From contig NZ_KB976987.1 in NCBI RefSeq assembly GCF_000399685.1, forward strand, positions 2,557,954 to 2,621,953: 64,000 nucleotides of DNA, given 5' to 3'. Shown in pieces: positions 19,411 to 28,454 of this stretch. The notes beneath the pieces are model-generated. The model made no database searches, was not told the DNA's origin, and worked only from the letters and a program-made list of their open reading frames with translations. How positions within the stretch are numbered: the first letter of the stretch is position 1; each line of letters begins with the position of its first letter. The stretch is from Acinetobacter pittii ANC 4050 (GTDB lineage: Bacteria; Pseudomonadota; Gammaproteobacteria; Pseudomonadales; Moraxellaceae). A program made the translations under genes and the position numbers.

Positions 19411-20286
19411 TTAGAAATAAAGATGTAAAAACACAGCATAAATCGCAATACACACACAACTCACAATCGTCCCTGAAGCGATATAAGCTGCAGATCTTCC
19501 CGTTCCTTGATAATGTGTTTCTAGTGCTACAATATTGGCTGCTGGCGGCAAACAGAACATTAAAAACATTACTCCAATTTGCTGAGAAATATTTGGAATC
19601 GGTAGAAATCTATAAGTTAAGCCGCAAAGTACAACCCCACAGGCAACTTTAAATGCTTGAGCTTTCGTACTATAAGTTAAGTCTTTTAAATGTACCCGAG
19701 TACGACGCAACCACATTCCCAATACACACATGCCAGCAAAAGTCATTGCGAACTTAGCAATCTCATATACCCAATGTATGGCGGGATGCTCGATATGTTG
19801 AGCCCCTAATAACCTGAACAGAAGTGCACAAAAGATTGAAATACACGGTGGAGATGACAGAACCTTTTTTAATATGCTGAGCTTACTTTGTGGTGCGGTG
19901 GTGACTGCCGTGACAGCCCATGCATTTCCAAAAAGAGACATCCCAATATATAGCGCAACAATTGGAGCCGTAGCATCAGGGCCAAATAAAGCCATGGCAA
20001 AAGGAAAACCGAGCCAGCCCATGTTGGTATAACTTACACAAAGTGCCAATAAGCGATCTTTAAATAAAGCTAAATAAGTAAAGAAAATAAGAAATGCTGA
20101 ACCGAAGCTAAAGAGCATTAAACTCAAACTACCCGGCTGATAAAATACCATGTTGTAAATAATCACAACTGGAATGAGTAAGCGAGCAAGCCAAGCTGAA
20201 AGAATAGGTTTTATAGTTTCTGCAAGGGAAGTCTGAGCAAGTAAAAGTCCTGTGATAAATGCCAATACAGGCAGTAGTAGCGCCAC
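19411..20286 (-). CDS. AEC family transporter (auxin efflux carrier-like permease)
   Basis: Integral membrane permease, 291 residues, with about 8-10 hydrophobic segments. AEC hallmarks include the N-terminal LLLPVLAFITGLLLAQ segment, the conserved NMGWLGFPFAMALFGPD (about residues 88-104) and the C-terminal FCLPPAANIVALETHY. GTG start with AGGAG 5-6 bases upstream. The substrate is unknown; relatives move malate, malonate or similar anions. Single gene, facing the repeat RNA and rdgB. Confidence 0.85.
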   Translation of the reverse strand: MALLLPVLAFITGLLLAQTSLAETIKPILSAWLARLLIPVVIIYNMVFYQPGSLSLMLFSFGSAFLIFFTYLALFKDRLLALCVSYTNMGWLGFPFAMALFGPDATAPIVALYIGMSLFGNAWAVTAVTTAPQSKLSILKKVLSSPPCISIFCALLFRLLGAQHIEHPAIHWVYEIAKFAMTFAGMCVLGMWLRRTRVHLKDLTYSTKAQAFKVACGVVLCGLTYRFLPIPNISQQIGVMFLMFCLPPAANIVALETHYQGTGRSAAYIASGTIVSCVCIAIYAVFLHLYF

Positions 20287-20456
20287 GCTCTCTCCTCTTG
20301 CTCATTAAAGACAGCTTGTTATGCTACACCTTTTCAAAGTGAAATGTGCTTTCCATTTCAAGTAATTTAAGCGCCCGATATCGGCGTGCCTATAAATTAA
20401 ATAATTAAATAATTTCTCTATGAAAATTATCTTTTTAGGTTTTAGCCCTTATTCAC

Positions 20457-20511
20457 TGTCTTAAAAATGACACATAAGTGTCACATTCCTGTCATGGCAA
20501 CCTGTTGATAT
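20457..20511 (+). promoter_or_regulatory. PhoB-box array and promoter of tatABC
   Basis: Four half-sites at exact 11-bp steps: TGTCTT (20457), TGACAC (20468), TGTCAC (20479), TGTCAT (20490). The Pho consensus is TGTCAT-type repeats every 11 bp. A TGATAT -10-like element starts 10 bases after the last repeat, as expected for PhoB-activated promoters lacking a -35 box. The tatA ATG is 46 bases after the last repeat. Confidence 0.72.
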
Positions 20512-20540
20512 AAAGCAAACTGAAAAAGAGGTATAAGATC

Positions 20541-20759
20541 ATGGCTGGTTTATCTATTTGGCATGTCGTTATTTTTGCAATTGTCGTTATTTTATTATTC
20601 GGTACATCTAAATTAAAAAATATCGGTAAAGATGTTGGTGGTGCAGTAAAAGACTTTAAAAAATCAGTTCGTGAAGAAGACGAAACTGCAACGCTTCATA
20701 CGCCACGTACAATTGATGCCCAAGTCAAAACTCCTGACAGCACATCAGTAAAAAGCTAA
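20541..20759 (+). CDS. tatA: Sec-independent protein translocase TatA
   Basis: Pore-forming subunit of the twin-arginine translocase. 72 residues: a short N-terminal membrane helix ([22 protein letters not shown]), the FGTSKL hinge, an amphipathic helix ([17 protein letters not shown]) and a polar tail. AGAGG precedes the ATG. First gene of tatABC, with PhoB-like repeats upstream. Confidence 0.96.
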   Translation: MAGLSIWHVVIFAIVVILLFGTSKLKNIGKDVGGAVKDFKKSVREEDETATLHTPRTIDAQVKTPDSTSVKS

Positions 20760-20771
20760 AGGTTTTCGACC

Positions 20772-21209
20772 ATGCTTGATGTAGGAATGACAGAGCTACT
20801 CTGCTTTGCAATTATTGCAATTTTAGTTTTAGGTCCAGATAAACTACCGGAAGCTGCACGTTTTGCTGGCCGATGGTATGTTCGCCTAAAACGTTATATT
20901 ACCAATTTGCAAAATGAGATTGATCAAGAGTTGCGTCTTTCTGAGTTTCGAAAAGAAATGCAAGAAGAGCTCAACCGCATTGAAGCACTAGAACGAAAAG
21001 TTCAACAACAACTTGAAGAAATCCAAAAACAAAATATTGCTGAAAATATAGATAAGACTGAGGCAGTTAAAAAGATGCCTCAACCTATTCGGATATGTCT
21101 TCCTATATCAGGTCATTATAAAGTTCCATATATGGAAAAATTTGTGCCTTTCACATCATCAACTGATATTTCAGAGACATCACCTGTTAAATTGAAGATT
21201 GCCGTATGA
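20772..21209 (+). CDS. tatB: Sec-independent protein translocase TatB
   Basis: Receptor subunit that binds twin-arginine signal peptides with TatC. 145 residues: N-terminal helix with the LVLGPDKLPEAAR hinge, then a long amphipathic helix and coiled region (about 40-95, rich in E, K and Q) and a divergent tail. Starts 12 bases after tatA and overlaps tatC by 4 bases. Confidence 0.93.
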   Translation: MLDVGMTELLCFAIIAILVLGPDKLPEAARFAGRWYVRLKRYITNLQNEIDQELRLSEFRKEMQEELNRIEALERKVQQQLEEIQKQNIAENIDKTEAVKKMPQPIRICLPISGHYKVPYMEKFVPFTSSTDISETSPVKLKIAV

Positions 21210-21976
21210 ACCAACTGCCTTCAACCACTGTAAATAGTCAGGAAAATTTAGACCAAATGCCAATCATGAGCCATTTGGTTGTTTTAAGACGCCATTTATT
21301 TAGAATTGTCGGGGTAACCTTATTTTTATTCTTTTGCTTATTACCCTTTAGAAATAATACTTACCAATTATTATCCGAACCTTTAAGGCTGCAACTCCCG
21401 ACCTCCTCCTCAATGATTGCAACCGATGTCACTGCAACATTTATGGCACCTTTTAAACTCAATTTATTTGTCGCGCTTGTACTAGCAATGCCATTTATTC
21501 TTTATGAAATATGGTCATTTGTTCGTCCGGCGCTATATCAAAAAGAACGCCATTTAGCCCTGCCATTACTCATCGGTAGTATTGTCTTGTTTTATGCGGG
21601 CGTTGCTTTTGCATATTACATTACCCTTCCGGCAATTTTGCATTTCTTTATTAGTGTATCGCCTGAAACCGTTGCACCGATGACCGATATTAATAGCTAT
21701 CTAAGCTTTTGCTTAAAGCTATTTTTAGTGTTTGGACTGACTTTTGAGATTCCAATCGCGACTCTCTTACTTATTTTAATTGGTGTCGTAAATACAAAAA
21801 GTCTTGCTGAAAAAAGACGTTTTATTATTGTAGGATGCTTTTTCGTTGCAATGTTTATTACCCCACCAGATGCTATTTCAATGGTGATGTTAGCAATTCC
21901 TATGTGGTTACTTTTTGAGCTTGGTCTGCTCTTCGGTAAAATTCTTGAGAAAAGAAAAACTCATTCTGCCGAATAA
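21206..21976 (+). CDS. tatC: Sec-independent protein translocase TatC
   Basis: Multi-spanning core of the Tat translocase. 256 residues with six predicted membrane helices. Hallmarks include HLVVLRRHLFRIV near residue 23, KLNLFVALVLAMPFILYEIWSFVRPALYQKER, and FVAMFITPPDAISM. The ATG overlaps the tatB stop (ATGA). Ends the tatABC operon at a strong terminator; the two downstream genes encode predicted Tat substrates. Confidence 0.96.
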   Translation: MNQLPSTTVNSQENLDQMPIMSHLVVLRRHLFRIVGVTLFLFFCLLPFRNNTYQLLSEPLRLQLPTSSSMIATDVTATFMAPFKLNLFVALVLAMPFILYEIWSFVRPALYQKERHLALPLLIGSIVLFYAGVAFAYYITLPAILHFFISVSPETVAPMTDINSYLSFCLKLFLVFGLTFEIPIATLLLILIGVVNTKSLAEKRRFIIVGCFFVAMFITPPDAISMVMLAIPMWLLFELGLLFGKILEKRKTHSAE

Positions 21977-21990
21977 AATAGTTTTTAAGA

Positions 21991-22022
21991 AAAAGCCTGA
22001 ACCTCGAAGTTCAGGCTTTTTT
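21991..22022 (+). terminator. Terminator after tatABC
   Basis: AAAAGCCTGAAC/GTTCAGGCTTTT with loop CTCGAA and a T run. Confidence 0.92.
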
Positions 22023-22057
22023 ATGTAGAGCACTTTTTAATCTACAAAGCAATAAAC

Positions 22058-22112
22058 TGTCTTCAAAGTGACTTAAAAATGTAAGAAAAGTGTCATTTTC
22101 AATCCATAGAAT
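22058..22112 (+). promoter_or_regulatory. PhoB-box array and promoter of phoX-1
   Basis: Four half-sites at exact 11-bp steps: TGTCTT (22058), TGACTT (22069), TGTAAG (22080), TGTCAT (22091). A TAGAAT -10 element starts at 22107, 10 bases after the last repeat. No -35 is apparent, as expected for a PhoB-dependent promoter. Confidence 0.75.
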
Positions 22113-22151
22113 CAACTCAACAAATATACCCACAAAATTTACGGATTTATT

Positions 22152-24104
22152 ATGACAACTGCTTCTAACCACCCAACACGTCGCGAAGTTTTAAAATGGT
22201 TTTCGGGGATTCCTTTCCTTCCATTAGGTGCGATGGCTACGGCAGCAACGTTAGCAGGTTGTAATGATAGTGATGATAGTTCTGTAATCACACCAACACC
22301 GCAACCAAGTAAATTAAAAAATGCAAAATTCACAGCAATGTCGGCGCCTACGACTGCAGCAGATCGCGCCACAACTTTAGTGAATTCTAAATTAAAAATT
22401 GACTGGGAAAACTCAACCAGTACTGAATACCAACTTGCTTATAAACCCTTCTTCAAAACAGGTGATAGCGTACCAAAGCATGGGGGTGGAACTATTATCG
22501 CGGGTGGTTATTTTGATGTTAATGGCAATCCAATTATGGATAAATCGGTTGCTGGTAAAGAACGTCAGTTCTTTTCTGACTGTCCAGATGGTTCATCTTT
22601 AATTCAATTAGATGGTGCGAAAGTTGAAGGCGTAGCAAACCCTGTGTTCCACGTTGTTCAATTTGAATATAACTCTAAAGACCAAGCAGGCGGCGACACT
22701 TACGGTCAACTACCATCTCCAATCGCAATTTTGACTTTAGATCAAGACCCGAAAACAGGTCACTTAGAGCTTAAAAAATACTTCAATGTTGACACTGCTC
22801 CTGTTCATGGCTTATGGATCACTTGTGGTGCAAGTTTATCGCCTTGGAACACTCACTTATCGAGTGAAGAATATGAGCCTGATGCATTCAATCAAGGCAT
22901 TGGTGGTACAGATCCAAAATATCTTGGGAAATACTTCTTTGGTGATGAAACTAAAGCAAATCCATATAACTATGGTCATTTGCCAGAAGTAACGGTTAAC
23001 CTAGATGGTACTGGTAGCATTAAAAAGCATTATTGTTTAGGCCGTATTTCTCATGAACTTATTCATGTTATGCCAGACAACCGTACAGCGCTCATGGGTG
23101 ATGACTACACAAATGGTGGTTTCTTCATGTTCGTTGCTGATAAAGAAAAAGATTTATCGGCAGGTACGCTCTATGTTGCTAAATACATCAATACGCTAAC
23201 TGAAACATCACAAGCCAGCATTCAATGGATCAAACTTGGTCACGCGACAAGTAAAGAAATTGAAGATTTAGTTGCTGGTGGAATTAAATCAACTGACATC
23301 ATGGAAAGTTTAACAACCAATCCAAATGATGCGAGTTACACTGAAATCACTTTGGCAAAGAAACAGCTTTGGGTAAAACTTAAACCAGGCATGGAAAAAG
23401 CAGCCGCTTTCTTGGAAACACATCGCTATGCAGCGTTAAAAGGTGCAAGTATGGCATTCACCAAGATGGAAGGTACTAACGTAAATATTAAAGATAAAAT
23501 TGCGTACTCTGCTTTAGCTAATATTCAAGATTCAATGGTTGTTGGCGGTAAAGGTTATGTTGCGGAACATAATGTAGGGTTCTCTAAAAAGATTACTGCT
23601 GGTGGCGTGCTTGCGCACAAATTAGGTAAAAGCTTTACAGATAATGAAGGCAGCGCAATCAATAGCGAATGGGTTCCTCTTTACTCATATATGTTGTTAA
23701 TGGGTGAAGATCTTCCTGAGAAAGATAGCTTAGGTAATACAGCTCACCCAGACAAAGTTGCTAGCCCAGACAACCTGAAGTTCTCTGAAACTTTACGTAC
23801 ATTATTTATTGGTGAAGACTCTGGTAACCACGTGAACAACTTCTTGTGGGCATATAATGTAGATACTAAAGAGTTAACACGACTGCTTTCGACACCAGCA
23901 GGTGCAGAGTCAACAGGCTTACATGCTGTAGATTCAATTAATGGTTGGACTTACATCATGAGCAACTTCCAACACCCAGGCGATAGCAGCAGTGTACCTG
24001 ATGATGTAAAAGCATTAATTAACCAAAATTATAATAATGGTTATAGCGCAAACGTGGGCTATATTACAGCAGACCCAATTGCCCCTTCTGTCACAACCAA
24101 ATAA
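22152..24104 (+). CDS. PhoX/DUF839 family phosphatase, Tat lipoprotein (phoX-1)
   Basis: 650 residues. A twin-arginine signal peptide (RR at 10-11, TRREVLKWFSG) runs into a lipobox (TLAGC, C37), so it should be exported folded by Tat and then lipidated. The body is a DUF839/PhoX beta-propeller type: HGLWITCGASLSPWNTHLSSEE near 218-239, RISHELIHVMPDNRTALMGDD near 298, and NNFLWAYNVD near the C-terminus. PhoX enzymes are Ca/Fe-dependent alkaline phosphatases. This member is more divergent than its neighbour at 24303, so activity is likely but not certain. Pho-box array upstream. Confidence 0.8.
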   Translation: MTTASNHPTRREVLKWFSGIPFLPLGAMATAATLAGCNDSDDSSVITPTPQPSKLKNAKFTAMSAPTTAADRATTLVNSKLKIDWENSTSTEYQLAYKPFFKTGDSVPKHGGGTIIAGGYFDVNGNPIMDKSVAGKERQFFSDCPDGSSLIQLDGAKVEGVANPVFHVVQFEYNSKDQAGGDTYGQLPSPIAILTLDQDPKTGHLELKKYFNVDTAPVHGLWITCGASLSPWNTHLSSEEYEPDAFNQGIGGTDPKYLGKYFFGDETKANPYNYGHLPEVTVNLDGTGSIKKHYCLGRISHELIHVMPDNRTALMGDDYTNGGFFMFVADKEKDLSAGTLYVAKYINTLTETSQASIQWIKLGHATSKEIEDLVAGGIKSTDIMESLTTNPNDASYTEITLAKKQLWVKLKPGMEKAAAFLETHRYAALKGASMAFTKMEGTNVNIKDKIAYSALANIQDSMVVGGKGYVAEHNVGFSKKITAGGVLAHKLGKSFTDNEGSAINSEWVPLYSYMLLMGEDLPEKDSLGNTAHPDKVASPDNLKFSETLRTLFIGEDSGNHVNNFLWAYNVDTKELTRLLSTPAGAESTGLHAVDSINGWTYIMSNFQHPGDSSSVPDDVKALINQNYNNGYSANVGYITADPIAPSVTTK

Positions 24105-24125
24105 TTTTTCATACCATCTTTAAGT

Positions 24126-24160
24126 ATTAAAGCTGGCCAAGGTCAGCTTTAATGTTTTTT
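24126..24160 (+). terminator. Terminator after phoX-1
   Basis: ATTAAAGCTG/CAGCTTTAAT with an 8-nt loop, then GTTTTTT. Confidence 0.85.
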
Positions 24161-24201
24161 ACAGTCAACTTTCACTTTTTATGAAAAAAAATTATAGAAC
24201 A

Positions 24202-24256
24202 TTTCATTAACTTATCATCAAAACGTCAAAGCCTCGTCACATTCACAAACTAAGCT
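24202..24256 (+). promoter_or_regulatory. PhoB-box array and promoter of phoX-2
   Basis: Half-sites at exact 11-bp steps: TTTCAT (24202), TATCAT (24213), CGTCAA (24224), CGTCAC (24235). TAAGCT lies 10 bases after the last repeat as a weak -10. Individual repeats are more degenerate than in the other two arrays, but period and -10 distance are the same. Confidence 0.65.
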
Positions 24257-24302
24257 CATGAAGACTTTTAGAACAATCTCTTTATTTACTTAGGAATTTC
24301 CC

Positions 24303-26636
24303 ATGACAGAGCTGACGCCATATCATGAAGACCAAGAACTGGACAATAATACTTCTGACAACACCCACTTTCGCGACATTTTAGAACAACACATCAGTCG
24401 TCGTAGTTTAATTACAAAAGCAGCAAGCGGTGCGGTAGCACTAACTTTAGCCTCTACCTTAACAGGCTGTAATGATAGTGATGATGACTCAGGTTCAAAC
24501 AACGGTGGAACCACACCAGTAGATCCAAATAAAAAACCAGAAAAATTAACTTTTACCGCAGTTGCGAAAAACCATAACGATATTGTGACTGTACCTGAAG
24601 GTTATGAAGCGAATGTCATTTATGCTTTGGGTGATTCAATCAACCCAAGAGTTGGAGATTGGGATGACAATAATATTCCATCAGGCCCAAGCTTCCAGTT
24701 CCGTTCAGGGGATTGTCATGACGGCATGCATTTCTTTGGTTTAAATGCTTCAACAAAAAACTTTGATGAAAGTGTTTCAGCTGAAGGTTTATTGGTGATG
24801 AATCACGAATATATCAACCAAACGTTCCTTCACCCCAAAGGCCCAACAAAAGTTGATGGACGCCGCCCTGAAGATGAAGTCATTCGTGAAACCAATGCAC
24901 ATGGGGTTTCTATTGTTCACATCAAAAAAGATGCAGCAACTCAAAAAGTAACAATTGATAAAAACTCTATTTTTAATCGTCGTATTACCGCTTCTACAGT
25001 TATGGAATTTGCGGGTGCTGCAGCGGGTTCTGGCTTGCTTACAACTCGCTTCTCACCTGCTGGACGTCAAACACGTGGCACTCATAATAACTGCGGTAAT
25101 GGTTATACGCCTTGGGGCACATACTTAACTACTGAAGAAAACTTTATTGGTTATTTCCAACGTTCAGGTAGTGATGAATATGCACGTACAGATGCAGAAA
25201 AAATTGCATTAAAACGTTATGGTTTAGGTGTTAAAAAAGATGAACCTTATTTGTATGAGCAAGATGAAAAAGGTGCTCCTAAAAAAGATAAAGATGGCAA
25301 TATCATTTACTTAAAAGATAAAAATGGTGAGTTCATCCCTAACGTTGATGAACAAGGGCGCCAAATTTATTTAGGCACAAGTTCACGCTACGGCTGGGAA
25401 ACAGCAATTGGTCAAGTAGAGTCACAAGACTTATATGATCGCTGGAATGCTGATGTAAAAGCTGCACAAGCTACCCAAGATTATCGTAACGGTCCAAATA
25501 CATTTGGCTGGATGGTTGAGATTGATCCATTTGATGGACGTCAAAATCCAGTTAAACGTACCTCATTAGGCCGTTTTGCTCATGAAGACAGTGCTTGCCG
25601 TGCTGTAGTAGGTCAGCCATTAGCGTTTTATATGGGTGATGATTCTCGCGGTGAGTACATCTATAAGTTTGTCTCTACCGCAGTGTGGGATGCCAAAGAT
25701 GTAAATCGTGGCTATACAGCTGGCGACAAATATATGAACGCGGGCAAATTGTATGTTGCCAAATTTAATAACGATGGTACAGGTCAATGGATTGAACTTG
25801 CTTATGGCAAAAATGGCTTAAATGAAAGCAACACCACTTACCCTTTCAAATCTCAGGCAGACGTTGTCACATTTGCACGTTTGGCGGGTGATGCAGTCGG
25901 TGCTACCAAAATGGACCGTCCAGAATGGTGTACAGTCAATCCAGTAAATGGCGAAGTCTATGTCACTCTAACCAACAACTCAAATCGTGGTAAAGATTAC
26001 GCGACCGATGCTGCAAATCCACGTAACTACACAGACCTCTACAACGGCACTAAAGAGCAAAAGGGTAACGTTAACGGTCACATTATCCGTTTTAAAGAAA
26101 CTGATGACAAAACCACTGCCGAAACCTTCAAGTGGGATATTTATCTGTTTGGTGCAGAAGCATCGATGGCTTCAAATATCAACTTATCTGGCCTAACCGA
26201 CAATAATGATTTGTCATCTCCAGACGGGATGTGGTTTGACCCACGTGGCGTACTTTGGATTCAGACAGATGATGGTGCTTACACCGATGTTACTAACTGT
26301 ATGATGCTTGCTGCACTACCGGGCCAAATTGGTGATGGTACTACTGCAACTACGTCAAATGGCCAACAAACGCTAGTCGGTGCTAAAGTTACAGATTCAA
26401 CACTACGCCGTTTCTTGGTTGGACCAAAGCAATGTGAAATTACAGGCATTGCCATGACACCTGACCACAAAGCAATCTTTATTAATGTTCAACACCCTGG
26501 TGAAGACTCGAAAAGTTACTCGACACCAGACAGTAACTGGCCTGCAACTCAAAAAGATCCAAACAATAAAACTGCACGCCCACGCTCAGCAACTGTGGTG
26601 ATTACCCGTAAAGATGGCGGTGTGATCGCGGGTTAA
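24303..26636 (+). CDS. phoX: PhoX family alkaline phosphatase, Tat lipoprotein (phoX-2)
   Basis: 777 residues. A long N-region precedes the twin-arginine motif (SRRSLI, RR at 33-34) and a lipobox ending at C56 (STLTGC). The canonical PhoX body shows LLVMNHEYINQ, THNNCGNGYTPWGTYLTTEEN, GRFAHEDSACRAVV, GDDSRGEYIYKFV, SSPDGMWFDPRGVLWIQTDDG and NVQHPGED. Predicted to release phosphate from organic phosphomonoesters in the envelope or outside the cell. Shares the unusual GCNDSDD stretch after the lipidation cysteine with phoX-1. Confidence 0.88.
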   Translation: MTELTPYHEDQELDNNTSDNTHFRDILEQHISRRSLITKAASGAVALTLASTLTGCNDSDDDSGSNNGGTTPVDPNKKPEKLTFTAVAKNHNDIVTVPEGYEANVIYALGDSINPRVGDWDDNNIPSGPSFQFRSGDCHDGMHFFGLNASTKNFDESVSAEGLLVMNHEYINQTFLHPKGPTKVDGRRPEDEVIRETNAHGVSIVHIKKDAATQKVTIDKNSIFNRRITASTVMEFAGAAAGSGLLTTRFSPAGRQTRGTHNNCGNGYTPWGTYLTTEENFIGYFQRSGSDEYARTDAEKIALKRYGLGVKKDEPYLYEQDEKGAPKKDKDGNIIYLKDKNGEFIPNVDEQGRQIYLGTSSRYGWETAIGQVESQDLYDRWNADVKAAQATQDYRNGPNTFGWMVEIDPFDGRQNPVKRTSLGRFAHEDSACRAVVGQPLAFYMGDDSRGEYIYKFVSTAVWDAKDVNRGYTAGDKYMNAGKLYVAKFNNDGTGQWIELAYGKNGLNESNTTYPFKSQADVVTFARLAGDAVGATKMDRPEWCTVNPVNGEVYVTLTNNSNRGKDYATDAANPRNYTDLYNGTKEQKGNVNGHIIRFKETDDKTTAETFKWDIYLFGAEASMASNINLSGLTDNNDLSSPDGMWFDPRGVLWIQTDDGAYTDVTNCMMLAALPGQIGDGTTATTSNGQQTLVGAKVTDSTLRRFLVGPKQCEITGIAMTPDHKAIFINVQHPGEDSKSYSTPDSNWPATQKDPNNKTARPRSATVVITRKDGGVIAG

Positions 26637-26650
26637 TTCTTAAGTAATTA

Positions 26651-26680
26651 AAAATGCCGGTCAATTGATCGGCATTTTTA
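26651..26680. terminator. Bidirectional terminator between phoX-2 and the NRDE gene
   Basis: Almost fully palindromic AAAATGCCG...CGGCATTTTT hairpin around TCAATTGA, with A and T runs on both sides. Serves phoX-2 (plus) and the convergent gene (minus). Confidence 0.88.
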
Positions 26681-26683
26681 TTA

Positions 26684-27463
26684 TCATCGATTTAAGAGAA
26701 CCTGTTGCTGAACGATTTGTCCACTATGCTCGCCTTGTTGGGTCTTTTCCAACCAAAGCCATTCATTATTGGTCATTCTTAGAAAGTTTGAGCAACGTGT
26801 TCCATACACAGGACTTTGAATAAAGGTTGAGGATAACAACTCCTCCATTTCTGGCTGGATGCCTGTATTGGGTAGTAATGCTGTCGTAACTTTACGCTCA
26901 TCTTCAAGAATATCCCACGCCGCGTGCTGTAAAGTTAACTCTTCCGTTTGGTGCTGAAGCATAGGCAAAAACTCTTGGGTAAAGCGTGTTCGTAAATGTT
27001 TAGTTTTCTCCCAATGTTCAGACATTAAGCCATTCGAAACCACATACACACCGTTAGCCAATACTTGCGGCGCTTCACCACGGTTACTCATATAAACCGC
27101 TTGATCCGCATTTCCCATAAACAAATTAAAGCCAGCAAAATTCTGTTGCTGTTGTTCTAATTGTTGAGCAAATCGAATCGGCAATAAATCAGATTCTAAA
27201 AAAGCCTGAACCAAATGGCCCCGAGAAGTTTCATATGACTTTTGATCGCGCCCATCACGAAAATTGGTTAACACAGCCCATCGGCCTTGAGGTGTGATTC
27301 CCATCCAAGTACCGCCCGACTGTAAGTCTTGCCCTGCAATAATCGGCGTATGATCCCATTGATGCAATAATGCGGTTGGTCGATGATAGAACTCATCCCG
27401 ATTTGACATAAGACACAAGGGCATATCATCCAGAACATGCCATGCTAAAGCGACAATACACAT
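26684..27463 (-). CDS. NRDE family protein (TANGO2-like)
   Basis: 259 residues, Ntn-hydrolase-like TANGO2/NRDE family. It begins MCIV with a cysteine at position 2, as in family members, and carries the naming motif in LMSNRDEFYHRPT (about residues 19-31). Other family segments: GGTWMGITPQGRWAVLTNFR and LSSTFIQSPVYGTRCS. The biochemical role is not settled; the eukaryotic relative is linked to heme or lipid handling. Divergent from lgt. Confidence 0.88.
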   Translation of the reverse strand: MCIVALAWHVLDDMPLCLMSNRDEFYHRPTALLHQWDHTPIIAGQDLQSGGTWMGITPQGRWAVLTNFRDGRDQKSYETSRGHLVQAFLESDLLPIRFAQQLEQQQQNFAGFNLFMGNADQAVYMSNRGEAPQVLANGVYVVSNGLMSEHWEKTKHLRTRFTQEFLPMLQHQTEELTLQHAAWDILEDERKVTTALLPNTGIQPEMEELLSSTFIQSPVYGTRCSNFLRMTNNEWLWLEKTQQGEHSGQIVQQQVLLNR

Positions 27464-27556
27464 CTTTTCTTATTCCCTATCTTTACACATTGAATGTACA
27501 ACATTTTTCACATCATTCCGCTACAATCTGTCAAAACGTAAGATCAAGGAGCAGCA

Positions 27557-28375
27557 ATGCTGACCTATCCTAATATCGATCCGGTCGCAATACATCTAGG
27601 ACCTCTTCAAGTTCATTGGTATGGACTCATGTATTTATTGGCATTTTTATGTGCTTGGGGGCTTGCTTCCTACCGTGCCAAACAGCGTGATGGCTGGACA
27701 TCGGACATGGTTTCCGATCTGGTGTTTTATGGTGCCTTAGGTGTCGTTCTGGGCGGTCGTGTCGGCTATGTCCTTTTCTATGAGTTTGATAAATTCCTTG
27801 AAAACCCTATTTGGCTCTTTCAAGTCTGGACAGGTGGTATGAGTTTCCACGGCGGCTTTTTAGGCGTCATGATTGCGATGTTATTTTGGTGTAAAAAGTA
27901 CCAAAAAACATGGTTCCAAACCCTCGACTTTATTGCGCCATGTGTACCAACTGGCCTAATGTTTGGACGCTTTGGTAACTTCATTGGCGGAGAGTTATAC
28001 GGCCGTGCGGTAACTGATCCTAATTACCCATTTGGTATGATCTTCCCAACTGATCCATTACAACTGGTACGTCATCCATCACAAATTTATCAAGCAATTT
28101 GTGAAGGCTTAATCCTATTTATTATCTTGTGGTGGTTTAGTTCAAAACCACGTCCACGTATGGCAGTTTCTGCTTTATTCTTAATGGGGTATGGCGTTGC
28201 GCGCTTTGTGATGGAATTCTTCCGTCAACCCGATGCCGACCAAGGTTTTATTCTATTTGGCTGGATGACTAAAGGACAAATCCTCACCGTTCCAATGTTG
28301 CTGATTGGCCTTTGGATGATGTGGTATGCCTATCAAAAGAAAATTTATGACTGGGGTCCACAAAAGAACAGTTAA
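27557..28375 (+). CDS. lgt: Prolipoprotein diacylglyceryl transferase
   Basis: Inner-membrane enzyme that adds diacylglycerol to the lipobox cysteine of prolipoproteins, the first step of lipoprotein maturation. 272 residues, about seven membrane helices. The Lgt signature GRFGNFIGGELYGR is at 137-150; H98 lies in MSFHGG. AAGGAGCAGC precedes the ATG. It would act on the predicted lipoproteins in this window, including both PhoX proteins and the DUF2846 protein. Confidence 0.96.
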   Translation: MLTYPNIDPVAIHLGPLQVHWYGLMYLLAFLCAWGLASYRAKQRDGWTSDMVSDLVFYGALGVVLGGRVGYVLFYEFDKFLENPIWLFQVWTGGMSFHGGFLGVMIAMLFWCKKYQKTWFQTLDFIAPCVPTGLMFGRFGNFIGGELYGRAVTDPNYPFGMIFPTDPLQLVRHPSQIYQAICEGLILFIILWWFSSKPRPRMAVSALFLMGYGVARFVMEFFRQPDADQGFILFGWMTKGQILTVPMLLIGLWMMWYAYQKKIYDWGPQKNS

Positions 28376-28386
28376 TATGATAAATC

Positions 28387-28416
28387 AGAGGAGTTTCGGC
28401 TCCTCTTTTCTTTTTT
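28387..28416 (+). terminator. Terminator after lgt
   Basis: AGAGGAG/CTCCTCT with a short TTTCGG-type loop, then a T-rich tail. Confidence 0.85.
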
Positions 28417-28454
28417 ATGCTACAGTTTTACTCTCCCAAAAATGAAGATATGCC

